Source: Benincasa hispida (lineage: Eukaryota > Streptophyta > Magnoliopsida > Cucurbitales > Cucurbitaceae). From it: DNA of 64,000 nucleotides. A program made the translations under genes and the position numbers. The notes beneath the pieces were generated by a model. That model ran no database searches. It saw only the letters and a program-made list of their open reading frames with translations, and was not told the DNA's origin. Below, in pieces: positions 45,120 to 56,245 of the stretch. Position 1 is the stretch's first letter. The number at the start of each line of letters is the position of its first letter. Location of the stretch: positions 36,970,874 through 37,034,873 of the forward strand of contig NC_052350.1 of NCBI RefSeq assembly GCF_009727055.1. The letters run 5' to 3'.

Positions 45120-45800
45120 ACATATATAGAATATGAATGTCAAAACACGATATCACAAACAATATGTATGATAACTGGGTAACACAAACAAATAGAAATA
45201 TAAAGACACAGAGATTGGTAACTCAATTTTGTGTAATATTATTTACATTTGGAGGGTTGTGTGTCCGATGAAAAGAAAGTTCACTATATAAAGAGTTTAA
45301 CAATTACAACAAAAAGTACTCATCTGATAGACTCCCTCTTCAGATATTCATATATAGCTTCCTCTTTAGTTTCAACTTAGGCTCCCCCTAAGTTTGAGCT
45401 TCCCTCAATTCTACAGTAATACTTCTTCAAGCTTTCTATGAGATCCTCCTAATACAACATACTTAGGCTACTCATAAGTGTGATATCACCTCATCTTCGA
45501 CCTTCGACGTACTTAGGCTCCCACTAAGTACAATATCAAAAGAAAAAACTTTTTTGATATATATATATATATATATAGAAGCTAGCTAGCTTGGTAAAGA
45601 TCTTCAAGAAATGAATAAATAATCTTTGTAGGAAAACAAGGAAGTTCATGCCACGAAAATCTACAAATCACGTTGACAAATAAGAAAGAAAGAAGAAGGA
45701 AAAAAAAAAAAAAAAAACTCATCTGCATAATTTGTTGACCATTAGGTAATATATTACAACATCTTATATGTTGCAAAACATGTTACTCCGCTCGTAATAA
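45120..45800 (+). repeat. Hairpin-array dispersed repeat, copy 2
   Basis: A TATATAAAG box at 45285-45293 is followed 81 bp later by inverted repeats: AACTTAG/CTAAGTT (45374-45394), an imperfect ACTTAGG/ATAAGT (45461-45478) and TACTTAG/CTAAGTA (45510-45530). The text around the last one ('cctcatcttcgaccttcgacgtacttaggctc') parallels 36206-36232 in copy 1, as does the downstream 'gatcttcaagaaatgaataaat' (45599). It carries a (TA)n run (about 45558-45577) and a poly-A run (45699-45717). Outer limits are estimates. Confidence 0.6.
45285..45293 (+). promoter_or_regulatory. TATA box upstream of hairpin array, copy 2
   Basis: TATATAAAG at almost the same distance from the first hairpin as in copy 1. 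Confidence 0.5.
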
Positions 45801-46490
45801 AATTAGCTAATCACATTGCAATAATACATACATTTCGGAAAATTACAAATTTCATTTCTTTTATTAGTTTTACGCTGAAATTTTGAAATCTGACCTTTTA
45901 AATTATAATGTCTTTGACTAGTTGAGTGATATTACTTAGGATTAGCTACAAAAAGTCACTTTCTAAACCATATTAGATCATTATCTAAACCAGATTAGAT
46001 GAGTAATATTGCTAAAATTCTGCTAATATGGTTTAGAATTCAATTCAGTCAATTTAAGAATGAAAAATTATTTCGTTCTCAAAAAAACAAAAAATGAAAG
46101 AATTATTTTAGATGATGTAATATATGTAGTATGTGCTAAAACTGAATTGTTATTTCTAAAAGCTAAAATAATTTAATCATTTGATGATGAAACGAAATAC
46201 ATGAAATAAAGTTAAAATATATCGATAAAATCTTAAGAAACATACTCTCAAACAAAAGCTCAAATAGTGAGTATGAATTTAACCTTCAAAAGCATAACAT
46301 TTAAATAAACAATAAGATTAACATTCAAACAAATCCTTTATATATTGTTAACAAAATCTCTTTCATGATCCAAAATTCATAAGAAAAAATGAGAAAAACT
46401 TTGGTGCCTAAGTTGTACCGACGTATCTTCGTGCAGCTTAGACATTATTCAATAAAAAAATTATCATGTGACAAATATTTTTTAAAAAAT
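45801..46490. other. Intergenic AT-rich stretch
   Basis: Non-coding. Nothing recognised. It ends at the target-site duplication of copia D. Confidence 0.5.
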
Positions 46491-46495
46491 GTTTT

Positions 46496-47263
46496 TGTGA
46501 GAGTTTTTGAACTAACTTAAATGGCAAACAGAACCCAAACAATCAGCAGAAATAAAACGAAAGCAGTAAAGAACACTTAGATATATAGTGGTTCAACCAG
46601 TTTGGTCTACATCCATTTTGAGAACCAGCTTGAATTAATTTTATTAATGAGCAATAAAGGAATTTACAAATTACAGATAATAAACGAAATCACCGATCTG
46701 TAATTTCAATATCCACTGATACCAAGAGATCTGCACGAGATGTCGCTTCTGAAAACTGAGAACAACCCGCTGCAAAATCGCCCAAAACAGTGCACTACCG
46801 CCTCTGACTGGCGAACCACCAAACACAGACCTACAACGAACCCACGCGCTGAACCGGAACCCACGCGCACAGGACTACAGCCAAACCCACGCCCACGCCG
46901 CGAACTTCTCGAACCGAACCGCCGCCTGCTCAGATCGATCGTGTTCGTCTTCTACTAGTGGTTTACGGCTCTCGACTGTAGCTCTCACAAGAACTAGCGG
47001 CTTTTGCGGCACTCTCGATTTTCGTCTTCCACGAAGCCGGCCGCACGAATTCCTACTACCCAGACAACTTCAGCCTCTCTTTTTCTTACCAACTGTGGTG
47101 AATTTTTCACCCCAAAAAAGGTTACACGATTTCTGCCCTATTTTGGAGAAGATAGGAATAATTACAAAATTACTATTTTGCCCATAATTACCAAAATGCC
47201 ATTAAGCTTTTAAATTCACCAAAAACCCAATAAAACTCACTTAAATACCTTGTTATTTTCTAC
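46496..47263 (-). repeat. 3' LTR of copia D
   Basis: 768 bp, TGTAGAAAATAAC (47263) ... CTCTCACA (46496) on the minus strand. The PPT GAGGGAGATT (47273 to 47264) directly precedes it. It matches 49589-50142 closely over the shared part. It is unusually GC-rich and CpG-containing in 46740-47050. Open frames 46740-46958 and 47004-47213 are within the LTR and not genes. Confidence 0.9.
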
Positions 47264-47319
47264 AAATCTCCCTCATAACAAGAATATTTAAGTGCCAAGT
47301 TGATTCTCTAATCTTCCTA

Positions 47320-48296
47320 TCATCCAGATTTAATATTCAGCCCATCTAATAGGTATTTAAACTTATGGGCTGGAAGAACCTTGGTTAACATATCTGACAA
47401 ATTCTCAATTGTTTGAACCTTGACCAGTTCAACATCTTTCTGGGCCATAACTTCTCTGATAAAATGAAATTTGACATCGATATGCTTAGACCGTTCGTGA
47501 TGAGATGGATTCTTCGTAAGATGAATAGCACTCTGGCTATCACAACGGACGATAGGAATGAACTCCTGCGACAACAATTCACCAACAATCCTTTTCAACC
47601 ACACTACCTCTTTCATAGCTTCACCCACTAAAATATACTCTAACTCAGTAGTAAACAAGGCAACAAATGACTGTAGAGCAACCTTCAAACTGACCACATT
47701 ACCAAACAAACGAAAAATGTGACCTGATAGAGACCTTTTTTTGTCAAGGTCTGCAGCATAATTTGCATCTGTGAAGCCTTCCAACAGTGCTAATTTATCA
47801 CAATCCCTACTAAAACACAATGATACACTGACACTACCTTTCAAATATCGAAGCACCCATTTAACTACATTCCAATGCTCCTTCCCAGGATTTGACATAA
47901 ACCTACTTATAATACTCATAGCATATCGCAAGTCAGGCCTAGTACAAATCATCAAATACATAATACTTCCAACGGTATTACAATAGGGAATATTGGCCAT
48001 CTCTAACCTTTCTTGTTCAGTAATAGGACACTGGAATGAAGAAAGCCTAAAATGAGATGCTAAGGGTTTCGAAACTACCTTACAACTTGACATATTGTAC
48101 TTCTCAAGCAATTTATGCACATAACTCTCCTGCGAAATGGTTAACAAATCTTTCTCCCTATCTCTTTTCATATCTATGCCTAGGATCCTTTTCAGTTCAC
48201 CTAAATCTTTCATCTCAAATTCACTACTCAATCGTTTCTTGAGATCACATATTTCAGAATAATCCTTAGACACCAGAATCATATCATCTACATACA
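47320..48296 (-). pseudogene. Copia D reverse transcriptase end and RNase H
   Basis: The minus-strand frame of 320 codons (48282 to 47320) is the longest coding stretch in the window. It begins just inside the RT catalytic box, and YVDD itself is intact at about 48285-48296 upstream. 'FEMKDLGELKRILGIDM', 'YCNTVGSIMYLMICTRPDLRYA' and 'WVLRYLKG' are standard copia. RNase H shows FTDANYAADLD (Asp), 'LFTTELEYI' (Glu, in place of STTEAEY), VRCDSQSAIHL (Asp), HIDVKFHFIRE, and the end 'LSDMLTKVLPAHKF'. It is complete, with no stop before the end, and is the best-preserved domain here. Confidence 0.9.
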
Positions 48297-48830
48297 GAAG
48301 TAGATAAGTATATGTACCTTTCTGAGATAGGTTCAGTACACACAGGCATCATAAGAGCTCCTATGAAACCCCTGCTTCAGAATAAAGGTGTCAAACCTGA
48401 TATACCACTTTCTCGGCAATTGCTTCAGTCCATAGATGGACTTGTGAAGACGACAAATCATGTTTCCTTTCCTTTCACCTCATAGCCCTTAGGTTGAGCC
48501 ATGTAGATCACTTCCTCCAATTCACCATGAAGGAAAGTTGTGGTGACAACCATCTGCTCAACAAACATATCAAAGTGAACAGCAATAGATAAAATTAATC
48601 GAATGAACGAATGTCTCACCACTGGAGAGAAAATCTCATGAAAGTCAACTCCCTCCTTTTGAGTGTAGCCCTTGGCTACCAGTCTAGCCTTATACCTAGG
48701 CTTGCTGTCACTTCTTGTACCTGGCTTGATTTTATAAATACACTTTGACTGAATGAGTTTCTGATTAGGAGGCCTTGGAACCAATGACAACGTCTGATTC
48801 TTCTACAACAAGAACAACTCTGCTTCCATA
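48297..48830 (-). pseudogene. Copia D reverse transcriptase, N-terminal part
   Basis: Minus-strand frame 48790-48458: '[32 protein letters not shown]', then '[17 protein letters not shown]'. Motif A reads [17 protein letters not shown], where the catalytic Asp is replaced by Val (GTT, complement of 48548-48550). 'SIYGLKQLPRKWY' follows in another frame (about 48440-48400). At least two frameshifts separate this from the YVDD box. The substitution means no RT activity even without the shifts. Confidence 0.85.
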
Positions 48831-49588
48831 ACATCCTTCCATTGTTCTTTCGAATCATATACAATAGCCTCCTCAAAAGTAATAGGCTCTGCTTCAATAC
48901 TGTCAGCTGCACAAGTAAGAGCATAAGCAACTAAATCAGCATAACTATACCTCGTAGAAGCATGCCTCACTCACTGAAGCCTGTCACGTGTAAGGTGATA
49001 GTTCTGTAGGTTACTGCTACTTGAACTTTCTTCACCAAAATCTCCCTCATCAATCAAAGTCCTCTGCAGTTGAGGCTATCTACCATGAGAACTGGATGAC
49101 TAATAACTAGAATCACCTGAACTAACTAATGGTTGTGCTTTAGAATCAATTCTAACCTCTATCTCAACTTGATCAACTGTCTTCTATTTCTGCTGCTCTT
49201 TGACACGAAATGGCATCTCTGTTTCATTAAAGGTCACATCTCTGCAGATAATGCATTTATTTCTGCCCTCTTCCAAGCACCAAAGTTTATATCCTTTAAC
49301 ACCCTGAGGATAGCCAATAAACATACTTTTCAGTGCTATCTTATTCAGCTTCCCTTCCTTGACATGAGCATAAGCTGAACATCCAAACACTCTGAGATGA
49401 TCCAAGCTTGAAGCTTTTCCTATCCATATCTCCTGAGGAGTTTTTAAGCCTAAAGCGGAAGATGAACTCCTATTAATAAGGTAATAGACTGTTTGGGCAG
49501 TTTCTACCCAAAACTTCAAGGGTAATGAAGCATTTGTCAAGAGACATCTTGTACGCTCCATAATTGTTCTGTTGAACCTCTCAGCTAA
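48831..49588 (-). pseudogene. Copia D integrase, C-terminal part, and linker
   Basis: Coding starts at the deletion point with GLAERFNRTIMERTRCLL (the block with the catalytic Glu), then LKFWVETAQTVYYLINRS, 'SLDHLRVFGCSAYAHV', and 'FIGYPQGVKGYKLW' down to about 49184. A serine-rich, broken linker to RT follows. The zinc-binding part and the two catalytic Asp are deleted. The open frame 49795-49184 fuses LTR sequence to this fragment. Confidence 0.85.
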
Positions 49589-50142
49589 ACCAATTTGTAA
49601 TTTCAATATCCACTGATATCGAGAGATCTGCACTAGACGTCGCCTCTGAAAACTGAGAACAACCCGCTGCAAAATAGCCCAAAACAGTGCACTATCGCCT
49701 CTGACTGGCGAACCACCAAACACAGACCTGCAGTGAACCCACGCGCACTGAGCGACAGCCAAACCCATGCCCACGCCGCGAGCTTCTCGGACCAAACCGC
49801 CACCTGCTCAGATCGATCGTGTTCATCTTCTACCGGCGGTTTACGGCTCTCGACTACAACTCTCACAAGAATTGGCGGCTTTTATGGCACTCTCGATTTT
49901 GGTCTTCCACGAAGTCGGCCGCACGAATTCCTGCTACCCAGGCGACTTCAACCTCTCTTTTTCTTACCAGCTGTGGCGAATTTTTCACCCCAAAAAAAGT
50001 TACACGATTTCTGCCCTATTTTGGAGAAGATACAAATAATTACAAAATTGTCATTTTGCCCATAATTACCAGAATGTCATTGGATTTTTAAATTCACCAA
50101 AAATCCAATAAAACTCACTTAAATACCTTGTTATTTTCTACA
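49589..50142 (-). repeat. 5' LTR of copia D, 3' part deleted
   Basis: About 554 bp matching the first part of the 3' LTR. On the minus strand the match ends at ...GAAATTACAAATT and jumps straight into integrase coding (GGTTTAGCTGAGAGG). The last 200 or so bases of the LTR and all 5' internal sequence are lost. The open frames 49633-50091 are LTR sequence read in several phases. Confidence 0.85.
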
Positions 50143-50147
50143 GTTTT

Positions 50148-51543
50148 TTTAAAAGGAAAGAGATGCATGAAATTAGGTACAACCTTGGCTGCACTTAATC
50201 ATTGCTCAAAGTTAATTTGGTAATATGTACTAATTTTAAATGAACTCGACGAAGTTAAAAAAAATACCATTGGAAAAGTCGATTGAATTATAAAACCAAT
50301 CAACAAGTCAATTCAAGTAGAGGAAATTGGATGAGGTACCAATTACCATTCCAGATATTGTTGATTCCATCTTCTTCCTTACTATTGTTGGAAGAAAAAA
50401 AGACAAGACAACAAATTGTACCTTGTACTGAATCAAAGATGTAGTCAAAATTAAAAAGAATCTTTTAGCTCATGTAAAGCTCTTACCATCAAAAGAACAG
50501 AATAGACTCCAACCCTTCAAAGAAGATATTAGTATATAACTTGATGTAGTATAGTTGATTCAATATATGTTCTCATCCTATACTATTTATAGTTATTCGA
50601 GATTTGTTATTGGCTATATTTGTTTAAGGTTTACTAGTTTTTTTTTTTATGAATTATTTTTTTGGTTGTCTCAGGAAATATCTAAGAAGATGTCTATCAG
50701 AATGTTGATCCTACAGATTATTTCTTTACTTATTTGAAAAATTATGTAATTTTATTTCTCTAGGATCTTTTCCTTATTTGATCTCTGCAGATTCTGATTG
50801 GGGTCTGCTTTCATTTTCTCTATTATGCTTATTTAAGAGTGTGATGTATTCTTGTCAAGATTGTCACTTTGATTTTGAATTGAAGTTTTTGTTTTTTGTG
50901 GTGCTCGAACGAAATAATCGTGTTTCAATCTTAAAATTTGTGAAACATGAAGTTCTATTGATTTAGAGGCATTGATCTAGATTGTTCAGAAGCTTTAATA
51001 GCTCTTGAGAAGGATTTCTCGATCTTAGGACATCCTAAGGAATCATTTACCTCGCTTTTTATTTAATTATTGTTAAGTTGTTATTATTATTACTATTATT
51101 ATTATTATATAAGCATTATATAATTTAAAATTACATTTTATTGTTTAATGATAAAGACAATAAATATATTTGAATAAAAATCTAATTTAGATTATATATG
51201 AATAACTGGATATAGGTAATTATTTTCTTTTACTAGAAAATTTAAATAATTTTTCTTTACATTGAAATTATCAACGTTGAATTAACAATATAATAAAATT
51301 GATCTAAAATTTAACTATTTAATTAAATCTTTTCAATAGTAATTATTTAAGTTAATTGATTTTTATAAAAAAAAATAAATAAAATGGTAAAAAATTTCCT
51401 GTGGAGAATCTCTACCTTAATCCCCATGAAGGGATAGCAATCGGAGGTTGAGGATCTATTCTCATCTTCGTCCTCATAGGGATTTTTCATCTCTCGCCTC
51501 ATTCCCCATTTAGGGAAGTTGAGGTTGGAACCAAGGTCGAGGA
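50148..51543. other. Intergenic AT-rich region
   Basis: No gene found. It contains an (ATT)n-like microsatellite at about 51083-51109. At 51390-51543 there is a 'GGGGATTTTTCATC..CCCCAT'-type sequence that recalls plant hAT MITEs, and it is cut by the solo LTR at 51549. Open frames 50555-50737 and 50778-50966 have no domain. Confidence 0.5.
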
Positions 51544-51548
51544 TCAAG

Positions 51549-54132
51549 TGTGAACCCCAAATCCCAATTTTACACTTGTGTTTTCTTATTTAAATTGTCT
51601 TAATTTTCCACTTAATTGTGTGTCTCTATTTAAATTTATATAAATAAGTTGAGTAGGTTGATGAGAAAGTTAGTATGAAATGGTGAATAAGGGATGGGGA
51701 TTTGAAAAGAAAAATATGGAAATTGAGTTTGTGAAATTTCGGCTAAGTATAGAGAAGTTATGTGAAATGCGTTATGGCTAAAGAACTGAGAAAAATATGG
51801 AATTTATGTGAAATGCGAAAAATATGGGAAATTACTTTGGAAAAAATTGGAAAATCCGTGTAAAAGTATCATCAAAGTGGTGAGCAAACGTGTACGGAGA
51901 ACAATGTTCGCAGTAGCTAAAAGCGAGATCGTTGAAAGTGAGATCAGCGAGATCGTTGAGAGCGAGATCATTAAGATCGAGACCAGCAAGATTGGAAAGG
52001 AAATGGGAGAGAGCAAGATTGGATAGAAGATGGGAGAGAGCGAGACCAGCGAGAAAGCTGGAGAGAGCGAGAGTGGAGAGAAAAGATAAAGCTGGAGAGA
52101 GCGAGAGGGAGAGCGAGATTGGAGAGAGCAAGACCAGCGAGATTGCTAGAGAGAGTGAGAGTGAAGAGAGCGAGACTAGCGAGAAAGTAGGAGAGAGTGA
52201 CACTGCCGAGAGTGGAGAGAGCGACACTGCCGAGAGCGGAAAGAGCGAGAGCGCCTATGCATTAGCCTTGCTTTGTCCGATTCGGACGTCACGCCCACGC
52301 CTCGCCTATGCATTGAACGGTCGAGCAAGCTTTTGGGCGATGTATTTGGACGCGTTGGGGTGGATTATGCATGTAAAAACCCTAATTTGAATACAAACAA
52401 AGCTTGAAGACGTAAGGGCAAACGTCAATTAAAATCTAGGTGTCCGATTAAGAGAAATTCTTAAACCCTAAGAAATTGTGTTGATGCTTTGGGAAGAACA
52501 CATTTAATCAAGGTGAAGTCAGCTTACGTTGATAAAGGGAGGATTAAACATTTGGCCATGCAGCCAAGTAGGTACTGTCAATCCCACGAGAAATTTGAAT
52601 GCCTATAAATAGGGAGTTGGGATTTCATTTTCAAATCACACAAAAATCATAAATTTCGTAGAGAAAGTAGAGGGCAGTGAGGGTTCAGAGGAATATGTCA
52701 ACTTTGGATGAGGAGATCTTCCAATATACTCGTGCGTTTGGAGTGATTCCAAAGCCATCTGAAATCTCTGAAAGTTTAGTTTTCAGAGTAGGACTACCGG
52801 AGGAAAAGGCTCAAAGGAACTGGGCTGGAGGTTGAGAAGAAAGCAGAAGGATCAGTCTGGGCCAGTCTTGAAGATTTTGAGATTCCGGCCAAACCACGAT
52901 GAATTCTGAGCTAAAAGTTTAGGGTAAGATTCCTAAGACATTTTAGAATAATCTTGTAGAAGGAAGTATTTCTAAATAAGGTTTGGAACTATAAGTAATC
53001 TAAGTTGTAAGTTGAATCTGGATTCTAGGGGTGAAAAAGGGACCCAAGGAGCTACTAGAGTGAAAAGTTCCTAAGAGTTCGAGGTGAGTGGCTAAAATGT
53101 TTTCGAACTATAATGTTTTTAAACTGTTTTGATTGCAAATATTTTACAGAAAGCATGTTTGCAAAAATAATTCTCATGCCTACTAATTTTATAAAGTGGT
53201 TTCCAAGCAAGATCTGAATTGTATTGTGAACGCATGCCTATTGTTAAAAAAATATTTACATACGTTGATTTTATCCAGCATGCGTTACCATCTTTAAAGT
53301 CATGTTGTATATGTGTTATACTCTACATGCTTTAAAGAGAAAAGTTGTTTATAAATAGTTTTGGTAAAATGTTATGCCGAAGTACAAGGAGAAGGCATCC
53401 ACCCAACTAGATACTGAAGTACAAGAAGAAGGTATCTGAGCAGTAGTACCTAATGTGTGAAGGTACTTAGTGTGGCCACAGGTGAATAAAGTCAGAGATT
53501 GAGCAAAAGGGTTCTCTCTGGACTAGTAGTTGGTGTTGGGATTATTTTACCAGATTTACAGTACTTTGATTTGAGAAATGATTTTACTGTTTTATGTTTA
53601 AAACAGTTTTATATACATTACACTTGGAAATTATTTATGCTGCAAAAGTTTATATTTCAGATAAAACTATTTTCTGAAATTATGCATGAGAATTTACTAT
53701 GTTTTCTCGGTCACTCACTGGGCGTAAGCTCACCCCGTTTTCAAATGTTTTTGTTTTTTCCACCCACAGGTAGCAGTCAAATCCTCTGAAGATAGCTCAA
53801 TATCTGCTCTGCCACTAAAGGACCAAAAGACTTGTAGCCGTTTTCTAGGTGGTTATGGTTAATATTGTACACATGTTACTATTGTTCATATAGGGACTAG
53901 GGTTTGTGGGTTTTGGGACTTGTAAATCTAATGTTGTAAATACTCTAAACATATTAAGTTTCTAAGTTAATAAATTGTGGGCCTACAGCCGTCCCGTTGC
54001 ATATAATTTGTATTTGGTATCAGAGTTATTCCGTCAGAGTTTTTAGGCAGTAAGTGTCAGCCTAAGGGTTGATAACTGCTGCAGTCACGCCCTTCTCTAG
54101 GCTAAGAGGATGATCTGGGGTGGGGTGTGACA
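51549..54132 (+). repeat. Gypsy solo LTR with perfect target duplication
   Basis: Starts TGTGAACCCCA and ends GGGGTGTGACA (TG...CA). The same five bases TCAAG flank it at 51544-51548 and 54133-54137. 2,584 bp and no internal element sequence. It holds a GAGAGCGAG tract (51897-52255), a TATAAATAG promoter-like box (about 52605), a 'CACTCACTGGGCG' block (about 53714) and a 3' part containing TGGTATCAGAG (54015-54025), which is the usual initiator-tRNA-Met priming motif. The last lies inside the CA end, so either the motif is coincidental or the true structure is more complex than a solo LTR. Confidence 0.8.
51897..52255 (+). repeat. GAGAGCGAG-rich low-complexity tract
   Basis: Irregular tandem of GAGAGCGAGA/GAGAGCAAG units with interspersed 'ccagcgaga'. 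It creates a 152-codon open frame (51932-52390) of E, R, S and A residues. A counterpart lies on the minus strand at 13192-13450. No protein function is supported. Confidence 0.8.
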
Positions 54133-54137
54133 TCAAG

Positions 54138-55087
54138 TCCTTGTAGGGGAAATTTTTTTTTTTTTTTTTTAGTTTTAATTGTTTTTTTAAAAAAATCAAT
54201 TAAAATTTGGTATTTATATTGAAATTGTAAATATTTTATGTAACAAGATAGTATTATTATTGTTTTGTTTATTTAAATGTATAACTAAAAAATATTTTAA
54301 TGGTTTTTATTGCAAATTTAATTTAAAAAAATAAAGTTTATTATACTATGAAATTAAATTTTTAAAAATTAAAAATAATAATAACACTAAAACAAACCGT
54401 AGCTTACACATAATATATATACACCACATTTAAAATTTTATTAATAATATTAGAAAACATAATGTATACATTAATATATTGAAAATTTTAAAAAAAATAT
54501 ATTTGAGTGGGCCGATCGGATTTAGGGGAAGGGATCCACTTCCCGTCTCCGACTAGGATCCTGATTTAAATACTCGATTTGACCCAGCACTTGATCAAAT
54601 TGGGGATTTCCCACTTCGATTGGGTTGGAGACCGGATCTCACAATAAATTTTGTCATCCTTACCTATAAAATTAAATGGAAATTTTCGTATAGATGAAAA
54701 ATGAAATGGAAGACAAAGATGGGTGCAGAAGCTGTGCTTGACCCTGTCCGTCTCGTCCGTCTCAGACATCTCTACTTTCTTTTATAATTTATTTATCATT
54801 GGTTAAAATTATATCCATTAAACATATTGTTATGAGTGAAGTTTTATAAATGCTAAAAGGGACATGGACTCGAAAAAATGTAGGGTCAAATAATCATTGT
54901 CGTTGATAATAAATTTTGAGATTTTATTAGGGATAATAGCAAAAATAAAGTTTCATAAAATTAAAAAAAAAATAATAATAATAAAGTAAATACACCCACG
55001 TAGGCGAAATTTGATTAATCCCAAAATGTCCCTATGAGACTTTACAAATTTAGTAGGCAGATTTAAATCAAGATGTTTGTACCAACA
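54138..55087. other. Intergenic region with hAT-like MITE remains
   Basis: Poly-T at 54150-54169 and AT-rich sequence follow the solo LTR. At 54510-54780 a stretch with 'gggatccacttcccgtctccgac' and 'gtctcgtccgtctcagac' resembles the interior of plant hAT MITEs. It may be the far half of the element cut at 51548. No gene found. Confidence 0.4.
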
Positions 55088-55165
55088 AGAGTGTAGCTCA
55101 ATTGGCATAGTGTTTGTACTATCGATCTTGAGATTTGAGGTTCAATTCTCTACCCACATTTTAAT
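55088..55165 (+). repeat. tRNA-derived SINE head
   Basis: The A box TAGCTCAATTGG (55094-55105) and the B box GGTTCAATTC (55139-55148) are separated by 33 bp and match the Pol III consensus well. The region between does not form an anticodon arm, and the 5' and 3' acceptor halves do not pair, so this is a SINE and not a tRNA gene. A short A-rich tail region follows. Confidence 0.6.
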
Positions 55166-55899
55166 TACAATACCTTTCAAAAAAGAAAATGAATGAGTTG
55201 GATTTACATCGGTATAGCAACTAATAATACAAGAGAGTGTTGATCTTTCTGTAGTCAAGAAATAATAATTTTTAGAAATTCTCCATTGAAGGTGGTAATT
55301 GATTGACATAAATAAAAATGAAAATTTTGCATTCTTGTTGTTTTTATGGTTAAATTTAGCAAGTATTATAGCAGAATCTTCAACTATAGTGACTTGTTAT
55401 TGATGGAAGATTTTACTGCTATGATTTAGTTTGATTGGTGACTCTTGATATTGATATTTTACAACCCCTCGTTTAAAATCTCTACTCATGGTGCCTACCC
55501 AATCACTCTCCCAATCTCTATCATTTGATCCAAAACCCCCTCCAAAATTACATCTTTAATTGGATCCTCAAATCGATGATGGCTAACCACTTCGCTCTAA
55601 AACATTTGCAATTTCCTTAATTTGTTCCTGATTCAAATTCCTTCCATTTTCAAAATACAGGAATACCACACGATTCATATGATTGTTCCTCCACCCATTT
55701 CAAAATCTCTTGTCTCTCACTCACCGGAGTCACTATGGTTGTTCGAGTTTGAACTCAAAATCGACCCCACCACATATATTGCCGAAAATTAGGAGGAAGA
55801 AAACGAATCCATAAGGTTTTTTCTTCTTTTGTAGGTTTATTTTTTAGGATAATTTGAACATTTTTAGAAAAAATATTAATAAGTCTTGGTAAGGATGAA
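55166..55899. other. Intergenic stretch
   Basis: Non-coding. Less AT-rich between 55470 and 55760 but without an ORF. Nothing recognised. Confidence 0.5.
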
Positions 55900-56245
55900 G
55901 AATTAAAATGGGGACTTCCCTATTATAAATATTATGATAATAGATCTATTAGATGGGCATGCTTAGTGTCCATTGACCATGCGTCATGTCTTCATTTTCC
56001 AAAGTGTTCGTTCATGTGCATGTAATTCACCTTATACTTACTAAATTGTCTATAAATAGTGGCATTTGGTAGAACACATATTACACAAGTGAATAATTTA
56101 GAGAAATTTCTTCTTTTATATTTTGTTTATTTATATATTATGTTTAATTTATTTTAATATTTTATTACTATATTATATTATATTTATTTTAATATCATAT
56201 TTTATTGGTATTCGTTGTTGTACTCCTCAAGTTCACAACTTATCA
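55900..56245 (+). repeat. 5' LTR of copia E (estimated limits)
   Basis: TATAAATAG at 56051-56059 with a leader of 'tttggtagaacacatattacacaag', a form common in plant copia LTRs. After about 56245 comes ACTTATCAATAC, which resembles the TTATCAGCACG-type primer-site region used by some plant copia elements. The start is not defined, as no second LTR copy exists. Confidence 0.45.
56051..56059 (+). promoter_or_regulatory. TATA box of copia E LTR
   Basis: TATAAATAG, about 190 bp before the putative primer-site region. Confidence 0.5.

Larger units (their letters stand above)
46496..50142 (-). mobile_element. Ty1/copia retrotransposon D with both LTRs, 5' half deleted
   Basis: It is bounded by TG (46496) and CA (50142) and flanked by identical GTTTT at 46491-46495 and 50143-50147, a perfect 5-bp target duplication. 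On the minus strand it has a 5' LTR fragment (50142 to 49589), the last part of integrase, RT, RNase H, a PPT and a full 3' LTR (47263 to 46496). The end of the 5' LTR, the primer site, gag, protease and most of integrase are gone. The two LTRs remain very similar, so insertion was comparatively recent for this window. Confidence 0.9.

Noticed and set aside
49733..50091. Three overlapping plus-strand open frames of about 90-110 codons
   Set aside because: They are antisense readings of the copia D 5' LTR; equivalent frames appear in the 3' LTR at 46740-47213.
51932..52390. 152-codon E/R/S-rich open frame as a charged repeat protein
   Set aside because: Stops are absent only because of the GAGAGC repeat; the related LTR encodes nothing equivalent outside its own repeat.
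55088..55165. tRNA gene
   Set aside because: A and B boxes are present, but there is no pairing acceptor stem or anticodon arm. Best read as a SINE head.
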